A stretch of 64,000 nucleotides of DNA from Diphasiastrum complanatum (Eukaryota; Streptophyta; Lycopodiopsida; Lycopodiales; Lycopodiaceae), in NCBI GenBank assembly GCA_029204225.1, contig CM055106.1, positions 10,180,978 to 10,244,977 on the forward strand. Reading direction: 5' to 3'. Within the stretch, counting starts at the first letter, position 1, and each line of letters opens with the position of its first letter. The notes under the pieces were generated by a model that saw only the letters and a list, made by a program, of their open reading frames with translations, did no database searches and was not told the DNA's origin. Of this stretch, positions 32,273 to 44,210 are shown piece by piece. The position numbers and the translations under genes are program-made.

Positions 32273-34469
32273 CTCATCTATTGAAAAGGAAGAGGAAAAT
32301 AATTTCCTGTTTATCTATATCTCTACCTAGAAGAAAGATACTAATATCCATCAATTACCTTGGTTCCATTGGGAACAAGGTTCTGCAGGATCTTCAAGCG
32401 CTCGCTTATGCGCTCCCGACGAATCTGCAAAACATTGTCTTGAATCAGTAACGAGCAAAAATAATCATTCAAGATAATACGTACATAGTTGGTATTTTTT
32501 TAAAACGGCAACACTTCAGAACTTCTAGGTCAAAGAAACTCATATTTGAATTGTAGACTCTTTTTTTGAATCGTTGAGGAATTGTAGCCTGATCTGGATC
32601 TGGAAGATGTATTGAGATATTTGTTATCGTTAGTATTAAGTATAACGTAAGGGCACAAGTAGTATGTGGAGAAAAGAGCCTACCCTTGCAGCAATGCTCT
32701 GTGAATCGTTTGCACAGCCTTGTCCCGCTCTTGGCTTATACATGTTATCCATATTGAGAGCTTGGTTTCTGAATTCTTTAGACGACATGGATATTTTTCT
32801 ATCTCCTTCTCTATCAAATGGTAAATTGCAACAACTTTCGCCGGAAGTGCAGGAGGATGATCTTGTCAAAGTACATGAATTTCCATCTCTCTAGAAAGAG
32901 CAAACAACAGACCTGCTAATAAATGAGACCACATTCATAAAAGTTTCTTCTACAGAGATGATGTTTAGTTCTAGAAAATTTCAGATATAATGTCCACAGC
33001 AACTTCTACTCTATAAAATAAGCTAGTTACTTATTTTGCGACTTTATCCATTGCTTCTAAAATCTAAAAAGTACCCGAACTGTGAAATCTGACATCGGAG
33101 CGAACCATTTTACAATGAAGCTTGGTGCTTTTATTTTAGTTGCAATGAACATTTGGCACATCCTTACCAATTCAAGTCGTCTTTTAGCCGTTGGATCTTC
33201 CCGAGCTAAGTAACTGATCTCTTGGCACCTCTTCTTCGATCCTTCCTCTTTCAAATTCGGTGACATAGTCACTGATAATTTGCCCGGGCTCTCACACGAG
33301 TTATTTGAATCCACGTGTAGTTCTTCATCCACATTTGTGCGAAGACTATTCTTTTTGTCCGAGTGATTGTGAAAATACGCATCAGAGCAAGTCGTTCCCT
33401 TCGTTGGGTGCAACGATACACACTGAAGATGGTTTGAGGTCGATGTTTTAAGATATTCCAATCCACTTGCAGCAGGCGAGTCGAAGCTAATTGTTGATGG
33501 ACTAGCTATTATCGAACTTAGAAGATCAAAGCTGCTTGCATTCCGTTCAGGAGAGAATCTTGAAGGCTCCGGATTCTCGTGAATATTATCTCTCATGTTG
33601 GAAAATAATGAATAATCATAATCTGGAGACGAATGCAATAACGAATTTTCAAGCATGGAAAATGGTAGGAAAGAGACATTGTTACGGTTGCAAGTCAAAA
33701 CTGGATCATGATCTGGGACTGATGGCAGGGAGTTTAGATTCTCGGTCACAGTGAAACTATCACAGCTTCGCTTGTATCGGACGTGCTCTCTTAGCAGCAC
33801 TTGAAACGAATTGGAGATTCCTGTGTTATCTTCCACAAGATCAGTCTGCAACTCGTCTGAATTTAGAGCTGAAGAATTTCCCGTATTACTGACGGGGCTT
33901 GTTGCATTACAATAGGGCAAGTAAGAGCCATTGTTGCAAATTTGACTCTCGTCATCAACAGTTATATCAGATTCATATAACGGTAAGTTCTTCAGATGTT
34001 CCAGTGCAAACTTTTCTTCCTGCCATAGTCTATGCTTAGTTATTGCCTGTCCATTTTCTTGAAAACTTTGAGGAAGGTGAAGGTAGCCCAGGGTCGAATT
34101 TAACGAAGACCCAGTTAAGCACTGCATGCTTGAGTTGTCCAAGGACACTATCTGTGGAACAGCCTGACTCAGATCTGATTTGAGATTTTTTGTGTTAAGC
34201 ATGAGAGATGAATCCACGTAAAGAGAGCCGCTCGTAGAAGGATTTGAAGTACAGAACAGTAGCTCATTTGGAAAGATATGCGGGGTCACCGCATTGACAT
34301 CTTTTACCGGATACGAAAGCAGATCAAACATAGTAGCGCTAAGCGAGTCAGTTTCCGCTCCATAAACTGAACTAGTCGCATAAGCAACTTGCTTACATTC
34401 GCAAAAGTCTACTCTCTCGGTGTTCAGTAACTGGGAAAAATCTTCCATGCTCCCTTCTGAGTTGATCAT
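30519..34469 (-). CDS. RSL: RSL-type bHLH transcription factor, 5 exons, 598 aa
   Basis: Exons (minus): 34469-33168, 32890-32684, 32424-32359, 32159-32094, 30674-30519. All introns are phase 0 with GT-AG ends (donors GTAAGG, GTAGGC, GTAATT, GTAAGT). The long Ser/Asn-rich exon 1 (434 codons) shows no known domain. The C-terminal part has KPRAGQGCANDSQSIAAR, then a 66-bp exon for the basic region and helix 1 (IRRERISERLKILQNLVPNG), a 66-bp exon for helix 2 (VDQVTMLEKAISYVKFLQLQ) and VLSSDDYWPNQ. RRERISER contains the Glu-Arg contact residues for E-box DNA. This is the plant subfamily VIIIc RSL group, which controls root hairs and rhizoids; the WPNQ ending is closer to class II than class I. It dimerises and acts in the nucleus. 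No stop or frameshift: it looks functional. Start is the first ATG (MINSEGSMEDF); the internal Met at codon 8 is an alternative. Confidence 0.93.
31000..32093 (-). other. RSL intron 4, main body
   Basis: Intron 4 spans 32093-30675 (1419 bp) between the helix 2 exon and the last exon. It is AT-rich with no transposon or nested gene that I can see. Confidence 0.7.
32189..32270. repeat. Compound (GT)n(GA)n microsatellite in RSL intron 3
   Basis: (GT) repeats at about 32191-32233 run into (GA) repeats at 32233-32270. In gene orientation it is (TC)n(AC)n, ending about 30 bases upstream of the exon 4 acceptor, so it forms a long pyrimidine/CA tract at the 3' splice site of the 199-bp intron. Confidence 0.95.
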
Positions 34470-35559
34470 GGTTAATTAAACGTAGTTTAGATCTTATTGC
34501 AATATATACGACTTCAGTTTCATAGATTTCAAATCATGATTTACCCTTTTGAGCATATCAAGCATCAATGTCGTGATTTTCTCTGTAAGTTTAGAGTTTC
34601 GCATGTGATGTTTCATATCCCAGGCTACTGCACATTGCAATGAGCTAAATGAACTTCACCAGAAAAATACTACTCCGTGAAGTGCAATGAGGATTGTGAG
34701 TTTACATATGCAGAATGCGCTAAATATCAACTCATTCTTGAATATTGAAATTTCAGTAGAGGCTATCTGAGAAATTAGACGTTTACCACTGAAATAATGG
34801 TAAACAAGTAACTTTAGCTCCCAGTGATGCTCGCACCTTTAAGAAATATCTTACCAATCACACAGAACGGAAATTAGGTTTTTGCGAGCTCATGGTTAAA
34901 ACTTAAGGTTTATTGCTCCACCGACATTGACTTCATCGGATACCGGCTTAAGCTTTATGGCATGCACCGACATTGACTCCATATCTGTTACAGGTCCAGG
35001 ACCATGGTAACAGGTATGTGACCTATAAGGAAACTATGGCCAGAGGGAGACCGAATCCTAGAACGTAGAAGTAAGTATGTCTTTGATGAGCGTGCACTAT
35101 GCATTGATCAGAAGATTATATTTGCCGAATGCCAGACAATCTTACAACGTGATAAAAAAGTAGAACCGAGTATAAGCAAAATGATATCTTAATAAGGACA
35201 TGATCAATTTTGCGTGCGCAGAATAAGGGACTAGTTGGTGGGTATTGTAATTCGATGTGCATTGCAACCACCAGGAATTTCAGTAATTTGACACGATTCT
35301 GTTAATGGAAAACGAAGTGATCGTCTTCTATACACTTCAATTTTACTATGATTCCTGTCTTACTAATATAACTATAAAACAAAGTTGTGGAGATACAATG
35401 TTCTGGCACGAACTTTGAGATGCGGCGACATGATATCAACAGGATAATATCCAATTGCAAATGCGAAAAACGCTACTGATCTGCCCTGCCAATATCAATA
35501 AGATTTGGAAAAAATAAGTTGTAAAGGTCTTTTGCTGAGATGCATGGGGGGGGGGGGGC
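34470..35559 (-). promoter_or_regulatory. RSL upstream region
   Basis: About 1.1 kb between the RSL start codon and the tandem TIR elements. A TATATA-like sequence on the minus strand lies near 34500-34506, too close to the ATG to be the main TATA box unless the leader is very short. A donor-like GGTAAATC near 34538-34546 would allow a 5' leader intron. No firm promoter element can be called. Confidence 0.35.
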
Positions 35560-36532
35560 GGGGGAGGCCCTGCCTGAGGGCCCTTGCCCGAGGGCAGGCC
35601 CCAATCAGCAAGGCTTCGGGCCTTACGTAATGCTATTGTGCGAAGGTTTTTTTTTTTTTTTTTTTTCGTTTTTGGGCCGTACGGCCGTGCGCGTGGACCA
35701 GTTTTTTTTTTTTTTTTGGTTTTCTGCCGTTTTTTTTTTCACAATTTTTTTTACGTTTGTGGTGGAATGTGGATGTGGATGGCCAATGACGGGCTGCCAC
35801 ATAGCACATGCACATTCCACTGGAGAGAGGAGAGAACGTGCATTCCACCGGAGAGAGAACGTGCATTCCACCAGAGAGAGGAGAGAGAACGTGCATTCCA
35901 CAGGAGAGAGAATGTGCATTCCACTGGAGAGAGGAGAGAGAAAGTGAATTCCACCGGAGAGAGGAGAGAGAATGACAGATTCCTAGGAGAGAGAAAATTG
36001 GATGGACATTATGCTCCTGGAGGTGGTCCCAAAATACAAAGGACACCTGAGCACAAGGCATTACGTGGGGGGGAAGGCCCTGCCTAAGGGCCTTCCTTGC
36101 TGGGAGGGCCCTTGCCCGAGGGCGGGAGCCCGAGGGCTTGAGGCCTTCCCCTACGTAATGCCATTGTGCGAAGGTTTTTTTTTTTTTTTTTTTCGTTTTT
36201 TGGCCGTACGGTACGGCCGTGCGGCCATACGCGTGGACCAGTTTTTTTTTTTTTCTTCTGTTTTTTGTCGTTTTTTTTTCGCAAATTTTTTCACGTTTGT
36301 GGTGGAATGTGGATGTGGACAGCCAATGACGGGCTGCCACATAGCACATGCACATTCCACCGGAGAGAGGAGAGAAAACGTGCATTCCACCAGAGAGAGG
36401 AGAGAGAAAGTGAATTCCACCAAAGAGAGGAGAGAGAATGATAGATTCGTAAGAAAGAAAAAATTGGATGGACATTATGCTCCTGGAGGTGGTTCCAAAA
36501 TACAAAGGACACCTGAGCACAAGGCATTACGT
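35560..36532. mobile_element. Tandem pair of TIR elements with GC-rich spacers
   Basis: Two units, 35625-36066 and 36153-36532. Each has inverted ends, ACGTAATGCYATTGTGC at the left and GCACAAGGCATTACGT at the right. Each unit holds a T-run block, a shared TGGTGGAATGTGGATGTGGA core and a minisatellite. GC-rich blocks (GGCCCTGCCTGAGGGC type) precede each unit. The long frames in this stretch come from repeats and are not genes. Confidence 0.8.
35815..35985. repeat. 30-bp minisatellite in TIR unit 1
   Basis: Six copies of a GTGCATTCCACYGGAGAGAG unit with variable GAGAGA tails. Unit 2 has about three (36352-36440), so copy number differs between the two elements. Confidence 0.85.
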
Positions 36533-37637
36533 TGAGTTAATCTATGTGATCCAGTCTTATTATACGTATTCTCAGATCTTCAAGAAGCAATAGACTTTCC
36601 TAGAGAATTGAAAAATCAGCATTTCTTAGCAGTCTAATGGGCTTCCATCAAATACTTATAGGAAACTATAGCAACTGTTGAGTTTCGCACAACCCAATCC
36701 CCAAATAGTCTACTCCCACACTATAAAAATAAGGTGATGATAGAAGATCACAAGAGGCCATGCCTTGGAAGAATATTGATTTTTAATAGAATTAAGAATT
36801 TGAAAGAACAAAAAATAAGGGCTAAAAATGACATGACTTGATTTGAATTTGTTTGTAAGAACACAAAAGGGAGAGGATGGCACGATCGTATAAGTTTAAA
36901 AATTTTGTTGCTATTGATTAGCTAGATCACCAAGTATTTCGAGATTGTTTACCTAGTACGAATGATGTTTTTTAAGACCAAGTATTTGTTCATATATGTT
37001 CTATGCGATACTAATGGTTCACATCAAGATGATCTTACAATGATGGTACATATATACTATGTGTGTGGTTGAAGTTAATAATGAAGATGTTACTATGCTA
37101 TATTCCATTTGCAGTTGTCTCATAAAATATATTTCAAAAAAAATCTTTGACTGTTACATCTATTTAAACAAACTCTTTATACGATACATGGCATATACAC
37201 TAATGAGAAAGACCTCTTATGGACTCGAATTTCAAAATGTGAGTAATCTAACATACAACTGTTCTTTGTGAAGTTTTCTCTAAGTTGAGGATAGGTAGAT
37301 TGTATATGAAATAAAATTGAACTTTTAATTGATTTGTCGGGATCCATAACTAGACTTTAATTTTAGTAGTAGTAATTATTGTGATTGTCCGTAGTTTAGA
37401 TGCAAAGTGTGTCTTCATTATGCCTACCCAAGGACATCACCTGCAATTGCTAAACAAGAAAATAATGAGAAGAATATTAGTAAAGCATGATTTAAAATAA
37501 TTGATGAAATGTTTGTGAGAGTCATCAAAGATGTTATTAGCCCATTTTGTGTTTCTTTATAATAACTCAAATTATAATTGATTTGATTCTAGAATGCATA
37601 ACATAGATTAAATGCTATAATTTCATAAACAAGAACA
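36533..37637. other. AT-rich intergenic sequence
   Basis: No domain on either strand. It may contain an older 5' part of the Copia remnant that follows, but nothing is recognisable. Confidence 0.4.
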
Positions 37638-38860
37638 ATGATACTATGGAGCAGACACGATGTTGAAGGCATCAGAACTCTTCACTTCCGTACACTATCG
37701 AGACATACAGAATTACAAGGAGCACTTTATGTACCCACACTGAGGAGAGATCTACTCTCTATATCGAGGATAGTAGATCTTGGAATACGAGTCCTATTTG
37801 ATGGTAATGCATGCCGAATGGTCGAGCATAAATCGAATAAGTTGCTGACCGTCGGATAAAGACAAGATAATCTATATGAAACAAAAATCATCAACAGCTA
37901 TGATTGTATACTAAATGCATCCAAAAGTGAGAACCATCTTTGGCGTAGACGCATGTATCATCTGAATATGAGGAGTCTCTATGACATGAGCAAGAAAGAA
38001 CTTGTGAATGGTCTTAGAGTTACAAGTCCAAACTCAGACTTCTACGAAGCTTGTCAGAAAGGTAAAGTCCATTTGTGCATGAAGGAAGGAGAGCTAAGGA
38101 CATCTTGGAGTTGGATCATTCAAATGTCTGTGGACCCATAAAGGTCGACTCTCTTTTGGGATTGAGATACTTCCTCACATTCATAGATTATTTCAGTAGG
38201 ATGACAAATGCACGTACCAAAGGAGAAAAGAAACAAAGTGGATGAAAAGTCTATACAGATTGTCAGGGTTGAATATTCGAACGGCTGATAGATCTATCGA
38301 TTCTACAATCCAACCCAAAGAAGGTGGTGATGAGCAGAGATGCGAAGTTCGATGAATCGACATTTCCAGGAGTGAAAGTATCAAGGGGCCATGAAGTCTT
38401 CTCAATATTTCCAATCGAAGAGGGAGTTCAAGGCCAAATGTCGAATTGGAATGTCGAACCACAAACTCAAGAACAGGAGACAAAAGATCAGCCTGTCAAA
38501 GAATTCGAAGAACAAATGCACCAGCATCCACAAGTCCGATTACGAAGGTCGACAAGAATTCGAAGACCGCCTAGATTCATCGACAATCGTCAGTCGATTG
38601 AAGTCACAAACTTTGAATTCTGCGGTTTCATGGAGGAACCAACGACATGTTTGGAAGCAATCTAGAATTCTGAGGGCAAATTTTGGAGACAGGCCATGTC
38701 GGAGGAAATCGACTCAATGAAGCGAAATCAGGCATGGACACTTGAACAATTACCTGAAAGAAAGAAAAAAGTCGATTGCAAATGGGTCAAATCTGGGCCT
38801 CTACCATATTGGAAAGCTTGTAGAGAGTATTGAGGAACATTCAAGCCATGAAGCACTATG
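37638..38860 (+). pseudogene. Copia pol fragment
   Basis: A decayed Copia polyprotein in order: ELQGALYVPTLRRDLLSISR (protease end), HLWRRRMYHLNMRSLYDMSK (pre-integrase HHCC region), FYEACQKGKVHLC (zinc finger), a damaged integrase start near 38150, then a large deletion to the hinge (VRLRRSTRIRRPPRF) and the first RT residues (WRQAMSEEIDSMKRNQAW at about 38690). RT then breaks off near 38860. No LTR seen. Many stops. Confidence 0.85.
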
Positions 38861-38869
38861 CCTTGTGTT

Positions 38870-39762
<893 letters not shown>

Positions 39763-39889
39763 TTATAGCTCTCAATATTGTCATTCACTTTCCATTTTCA
39801 CATCTCTTCATCTCCATATCTCTCAATCTCCCAATTTCAAACTCTTTCACTGTGATTTCCATTCACATTTTTCTTCTCTTAAAGAATGA

Positions 39890-40400
39890 GCATACCTCAC
39901 TCTAAACAATGAAAATGCAAAGTGAGACTTTCTAAACGTCCTACATGCAAAATGAGACTTCCTTCCCTCCCAAAAAGTGCGCATGTTTCTTCCCACAAAT
40001 TTTTTTATGGGAAATTTTTCTGGCATGGCACACCCATAAGTGGTTGTGCCATGCCCATGGCTTGGAAACTTGCCATGCATTGCAACACAAAAAATATGCA
40101 TTCCATAGTATAACTAGTGTGGCAGAATTCCAGCATTTTACGTATAGCCAAGAGTGGCAGTGCCATGCCAATGAATTTTGGAAATTTCTTTTTCAGAAGA
40201 TATTGGCATGGCACTGCCAAGTGTGGCTTAGCCACAACTTCAAATTTAAAAAATCTATAGGCAAGGTGGACCTCCGATATCAAATAGTATTATGGCATGG
40301 CTATGCTACACATAGTAGTGCCACACGACCATTGCCATGTTCGTAGCCATGCGAATTGTCATGGAAGCGGGTCATTCTTTGTTGTTTGAATGGCTAGGAG
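39890..40400. repeat. GCCATGCC/TGGCATGG-rich stretch
   Basis: TGGCATGGC and its complement GCCATGCCA recur at least ten times in both orientations, with spacing of 20-60 bases. Several short frames pass through but none is convincing. Confidence 0.55.
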
Positions 40401-40419
40401 CATAGCAAATGACAATTTA

Positions 40420-41230
40420 TTGTTGTTGTGATCCATTCAATGGAGTTTTGTTTCCTAAAAAATTGAAATTAGCATGGAGTTATGTTCAAATCAAATGACT
40501 CACCAAAGTATGAGATGTGGCTCCTGAATCAATCACTATGTCATAATCATGCTACGTGTAGGTTGTGGACTCTTCATTGACAGCTATGAAAAAAATTTCG
40601 TTCTTCTCCCTATCTTTTGATAATTCTGTAATATTTGCCTTTTCTCCATTGTGCTTTCCTTTGGGATTATGCGAGCAATCGTATGTTGAATGTCTCTTTT
40701 CCTTGTAGTGAGTGCAAGGTATAGTTAGATTAAACCATCATCTGTCTGTTGTATGCCCCGACTTGTGACAGTGATCACAAGTAGAAGTATCTTTGTTGTT
40801 GTTACCCTTTGTTGAAGACTTCATTTGAGTCTTATCAATCTTGGGCTTGTTTTTGTTCTTCTTCTTTCCCCTTGCAAAAAGGGCCTTCTCCTGGTCACCT
40901 TTTGTTTCATCAGTCTTTTGTCTGCTACAAGATTGACTGCTCTTTCAAATGTCATCTCAGGTAAACTTAAATCTGCATCAAACTGTCTTCGCTTATGGAG
41001 GATGCAATAATCACCATTGCATGTTCATCCTTCCTTATCCATTCTGCCCTCCTTGGATCTCCCTCTAGCGGTTTTGGCTCTATGAGATCGGTCACTCACC
41101 ATATCCCCTCACCTTTTAGAAGTGTCTTTATCTTGAACTTCCATATGCGGTAGTTTGCGCCGTCAAGATTGATCGTGATCTTTGCCTAAATTGTAGTAGC
41201 CATGTTTTATCTAATGAACCTGCTCTAATA
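40420..41230 (-). pseudogene. Copia-4 gag, zinc knuckles and protease start
   Basis: From 41203 on the minus strand: gag start MATTI, then NLDGANYRIWKFKIKTLLKG and EWIRKDEHAMVIIASSIS. Further on come two knuckle-like motifs, CDHCHKSGHTTDR and CTHYKEKRHSTYDC, and a protease active site, VIDSGATSHTLVSHL, with the catalytic Asp-Ser-Gly intact. Several stops, including one in MATTI-stop-AKI. A primer-binding site TGGTATTAGAGC (41221-41233, minus) precedes it. Confidence 0.85.
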
Positions 41231-41233
41231 CCA

Positions 41234-41835
41234 TGCTACGAATCTTGTTGTGTTTCTTGCTTTTGTAGAAACGTTGTTGTGTGATGTGCACAATTGCAAG
41301 AACTAGATATGCTAATACAAATCACAGGCAATGCAATAATCAATTAGAAATAGATACAATGCAAAAACACTGCTGGAAGAATAGAACATCTTTGTATTTT
41401 CTTCTCTTAGAGTGAGTCGACAGTGCAACGAGAAAGTAACGGCTTGATGCTCCACTTAAGTTTCTATCTCTCGGACTTTTGTCCCATTCTATCTCTCTAT
41501 CTTTTGATTTCTTTTCTATACTTATATTCCTCTAAGGCAAATTAAAAGATAATTTAGCTAATCATTACAAGAGAGGTTTATGTTAAACTATCAACTAACT
41601 ATGTGTCTCCTCTTGTAACGTTGCCTACAGTTGAGCATGATAGTTTTATGTCTCACGACCACTAAAAGCTTCGAATCAATCAACAGTTCGTTTGTTTCAG
41701 CTCTTGTAGACATTCGATAGACCGGAAGTTGTCCGAACTATTGGATCTTCAGATGTCAGTATCGATGGTGTGTCGAACTATCGGTTGTTTAGGGAATGTG
41801 TCAAAAAAGGTTGGTTAAGTTCACCATCTCCAACA
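41234..41835 (-). repeat. Copia-4 5' LTR (probable)
   Basis: It starts TGCTACGAA beside the primer-binding site and probably ends CTCCAACA at 41835, where Copia-5 integrase sequence begins. This would place Copia-4 as an insertion into Copia-5. The outer end is inferred from the join. Confidence 0.55.
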
Positions 41836-43500
41836 CCAAAAACTTAAAGCTTGTATCCATAATAAACTTTGAAGGGAGTCTTAGAGTCGATAGTTTTAGC
41901 ACTTGAATAATTTTGTAGATAACAAGTAGTGGAGATAGCTTCAACCCAAAATTCCTTGGATAGTTGAGCATTCAAAAGTATTGTTCTTGTTGCATTCAGT
42001 AATGTTCATTTTTTTCTTTCATCTGCTCCATTTTATTTTCTCTCGCCATCAGTGCATAGGAACTTGATCTTTCTACCAGTTTGTGTCTTATCAATGTGTG
42101 CTCATATGGCCACACAATGGCAATAAAATGCATATCATTAACCATGTTATTATAATACATGTACAAGATAGCTTTCATGCTTAAGCAACCAAGGTTTTGA
42201 TGCCATGATTGGGTATTTAGAGAACTCACATTTGTAGTCAATGCATGATCTATACTCAAAATATAGAAAAACAGTTCTCTATTTGTTAAGAATATTTTAT
42301 TAGACTCTTGGTCTAAGATAGTACATTATTTTGTAGCTACATGATCTTGATTTGTAAGCTTGTTAATAGACAACATGTTCTTTGTCAGCTTTGGTACATA
42401 GAGAACTTTAGGATTCACCCTAGTGATTCCATCTAAGAAATTGAGCACAATGAAACCTGGGCCCTGAGTACCTTGTGTGAGCTTGAGTCTCCAAGAAAAT
42501 TTTCTTCGAATATGAAGAAGTGAGATATGTGAAGAGGTCCTTGCATGTGTGTCATGTATTGAGAAGCTCTTAAATCAAAATATCATCATTGGGCATCTCT
42601 ACTTTACAGATCTTGTACCATAAGCAATTTTGGGGCTTCTTGGAAATCCTTAGATAAACCTAAGATACCCTCTTGTTGTTGATGCATCTTTTTGTTCTCT
42701 TCATTATGCTTGAGAATTCAACATGCTTGAGAACCCAATCTTTGATATCATGATTAGTCTCTTGCAATGCAAAATAGCTTGCTCTTGGATTTTTGTTATT
42801 GTTCATGTTGTTGATGCTAGTTCACATCAGTCTCTTTAGTATCTATGTTTTCATTTTTGCTATTCAAAGAAGGAGAACTCTTTTTTCTTACTTCTGCCTA
42901 TAACAGGCTTGTTGTCACTATTTTGAAGTGATAGCTCAAGAACAATGTAAGTTCTTATAAGAAAGAGAAAGTCTTAGACTAGATAAAAGTGTCATAATGG
43001 CATCTTCATCTGCTGATACTATAACATCGATGGCAGCTAGCGAATTTAACAACTACCTGAAACTATTAAGATGATCACTTAATAAAGTCTGTTCACTCAT
43101 TTTGAGAGCTAAAATTTATTTCTCAAAAAGATAAGATTCGTGATTTCATATAAGCCAATTAGAATTTTACAAGCTTCTATGGTAGTGGAACAAGTAGCCA
43201 CATGGGCTATTTGTGAATATTTAAGATTCAAGGATATGCTTACTTCCCAGGTCATCAATGATTCTGGATCTACTAGTTTGGTTGTCATGCCATTAGCATA
43301 TTTCCATAGTTTCTTCTCAATTAGAATCATCCTCATCTCTGAACTTTCACATGTGAAAGTCATCGTCGTGGAACTTGTTGATCATTCAAATCTCAGATGT
43401 TAAACCTTCCATGACTAAAGAACGATATAAAAATACAAATCTCTTAGTAGGAAATGTTAAAACTTTTGAATGTAAAGTGAATGGTAGGAAACCTAATGCT
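41836..43500 (-). pseudogene. Copia-5 gag to integrase remnant
   Basis: Minus strand, in order: gag (43363-43109, with PESLMTWEVSISLNLKY and TTIEACKILIGLYE), protease-end block (KVLYVPKLTKNMLSINKL near 42380), pre-integrase (SWHQNLGCLSMKAILYMYYN, 42200-42150) and the integrase C-terminal part (EFWVEAISTTCYLQNYSSAK and KTPFKVYYGYKL near 41950-41860). Each part is in a different frame with stops. RT is absent; the end coincides with the Copia-4 LTR. Confidence 0.8.
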
Positions 43501-44210
43501 TTGATACCACTGTTGTGGATTGGGATTCTACTTTTGAACAAGCCTTATGGCAAAAATTGCTTTCCAAAAGAACCAATGAATGATATAATTATATTTAGGA
43601 TCGTTCTTTATTGCCCAAATAGATTCAATAGCTACTAGTTGGTTTGATATCATTCATTTGACTTTAGTTGAATATCATAGTAGGCATCTATGATAGTTGT
43701 GAGGAATGCAAATAATTTAGGCATCTAAGATAGCCATGCATTCTTTGATCTGATATTCAACATTGATCAGCAAAAATTCAATAGACTAGATTTAGAAGAA
43801 AAGTAAGTGCGAGCATGGATATACATATAGAATAGATACATGAAATAAAATCACACACTAATCATTACTACTTGAAGTGTACAACATTCAGATCATCGAA
43901 GAAATATGAGAAATTAAGTACTAAGGTGTTCAAATAAGCTCATAGTAGTTGTGCCTTAAGCACAATGATCATACTCTACTCTAGATCATTTTCTTGATCC
44001 CTCATACTCTTACTATAGTTGATCTGCTTGTTCTTGATCCTACAACATGTAACTTCCAAGCATCATTTAGAGTATGGAGGACATCTAGGCAGCGTGGAAG
44101 AAACAAGACTCACCGATTTATATCAAAATATTCTACATTCAAAAACATCATTTTAATGAGCTCAATGGAATCTATCAAGCACAATACTTAACATCCATAT
44201 TTCCTACAAA
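43498..44210 (-). repeat. Copia-5 primer-binding site and 5' LTR (end uncertain)
   Basis: Minus strand TGGTATCAAAGC (43498-43509) fits an initiator tRNA-Met site with one change. TGTTGTGG at 43511 would be the LTR edge. The far end near 44210 is a guess, because no second copy is in the window. Confidence 0.5.

Noticed and set aside
35540-36535. Frames of up to 295 codons on both strands
   Set aside because: Produced by poly-T blocks and the GAGAGA minisatellite, which stay open in several frames at once; no domain.
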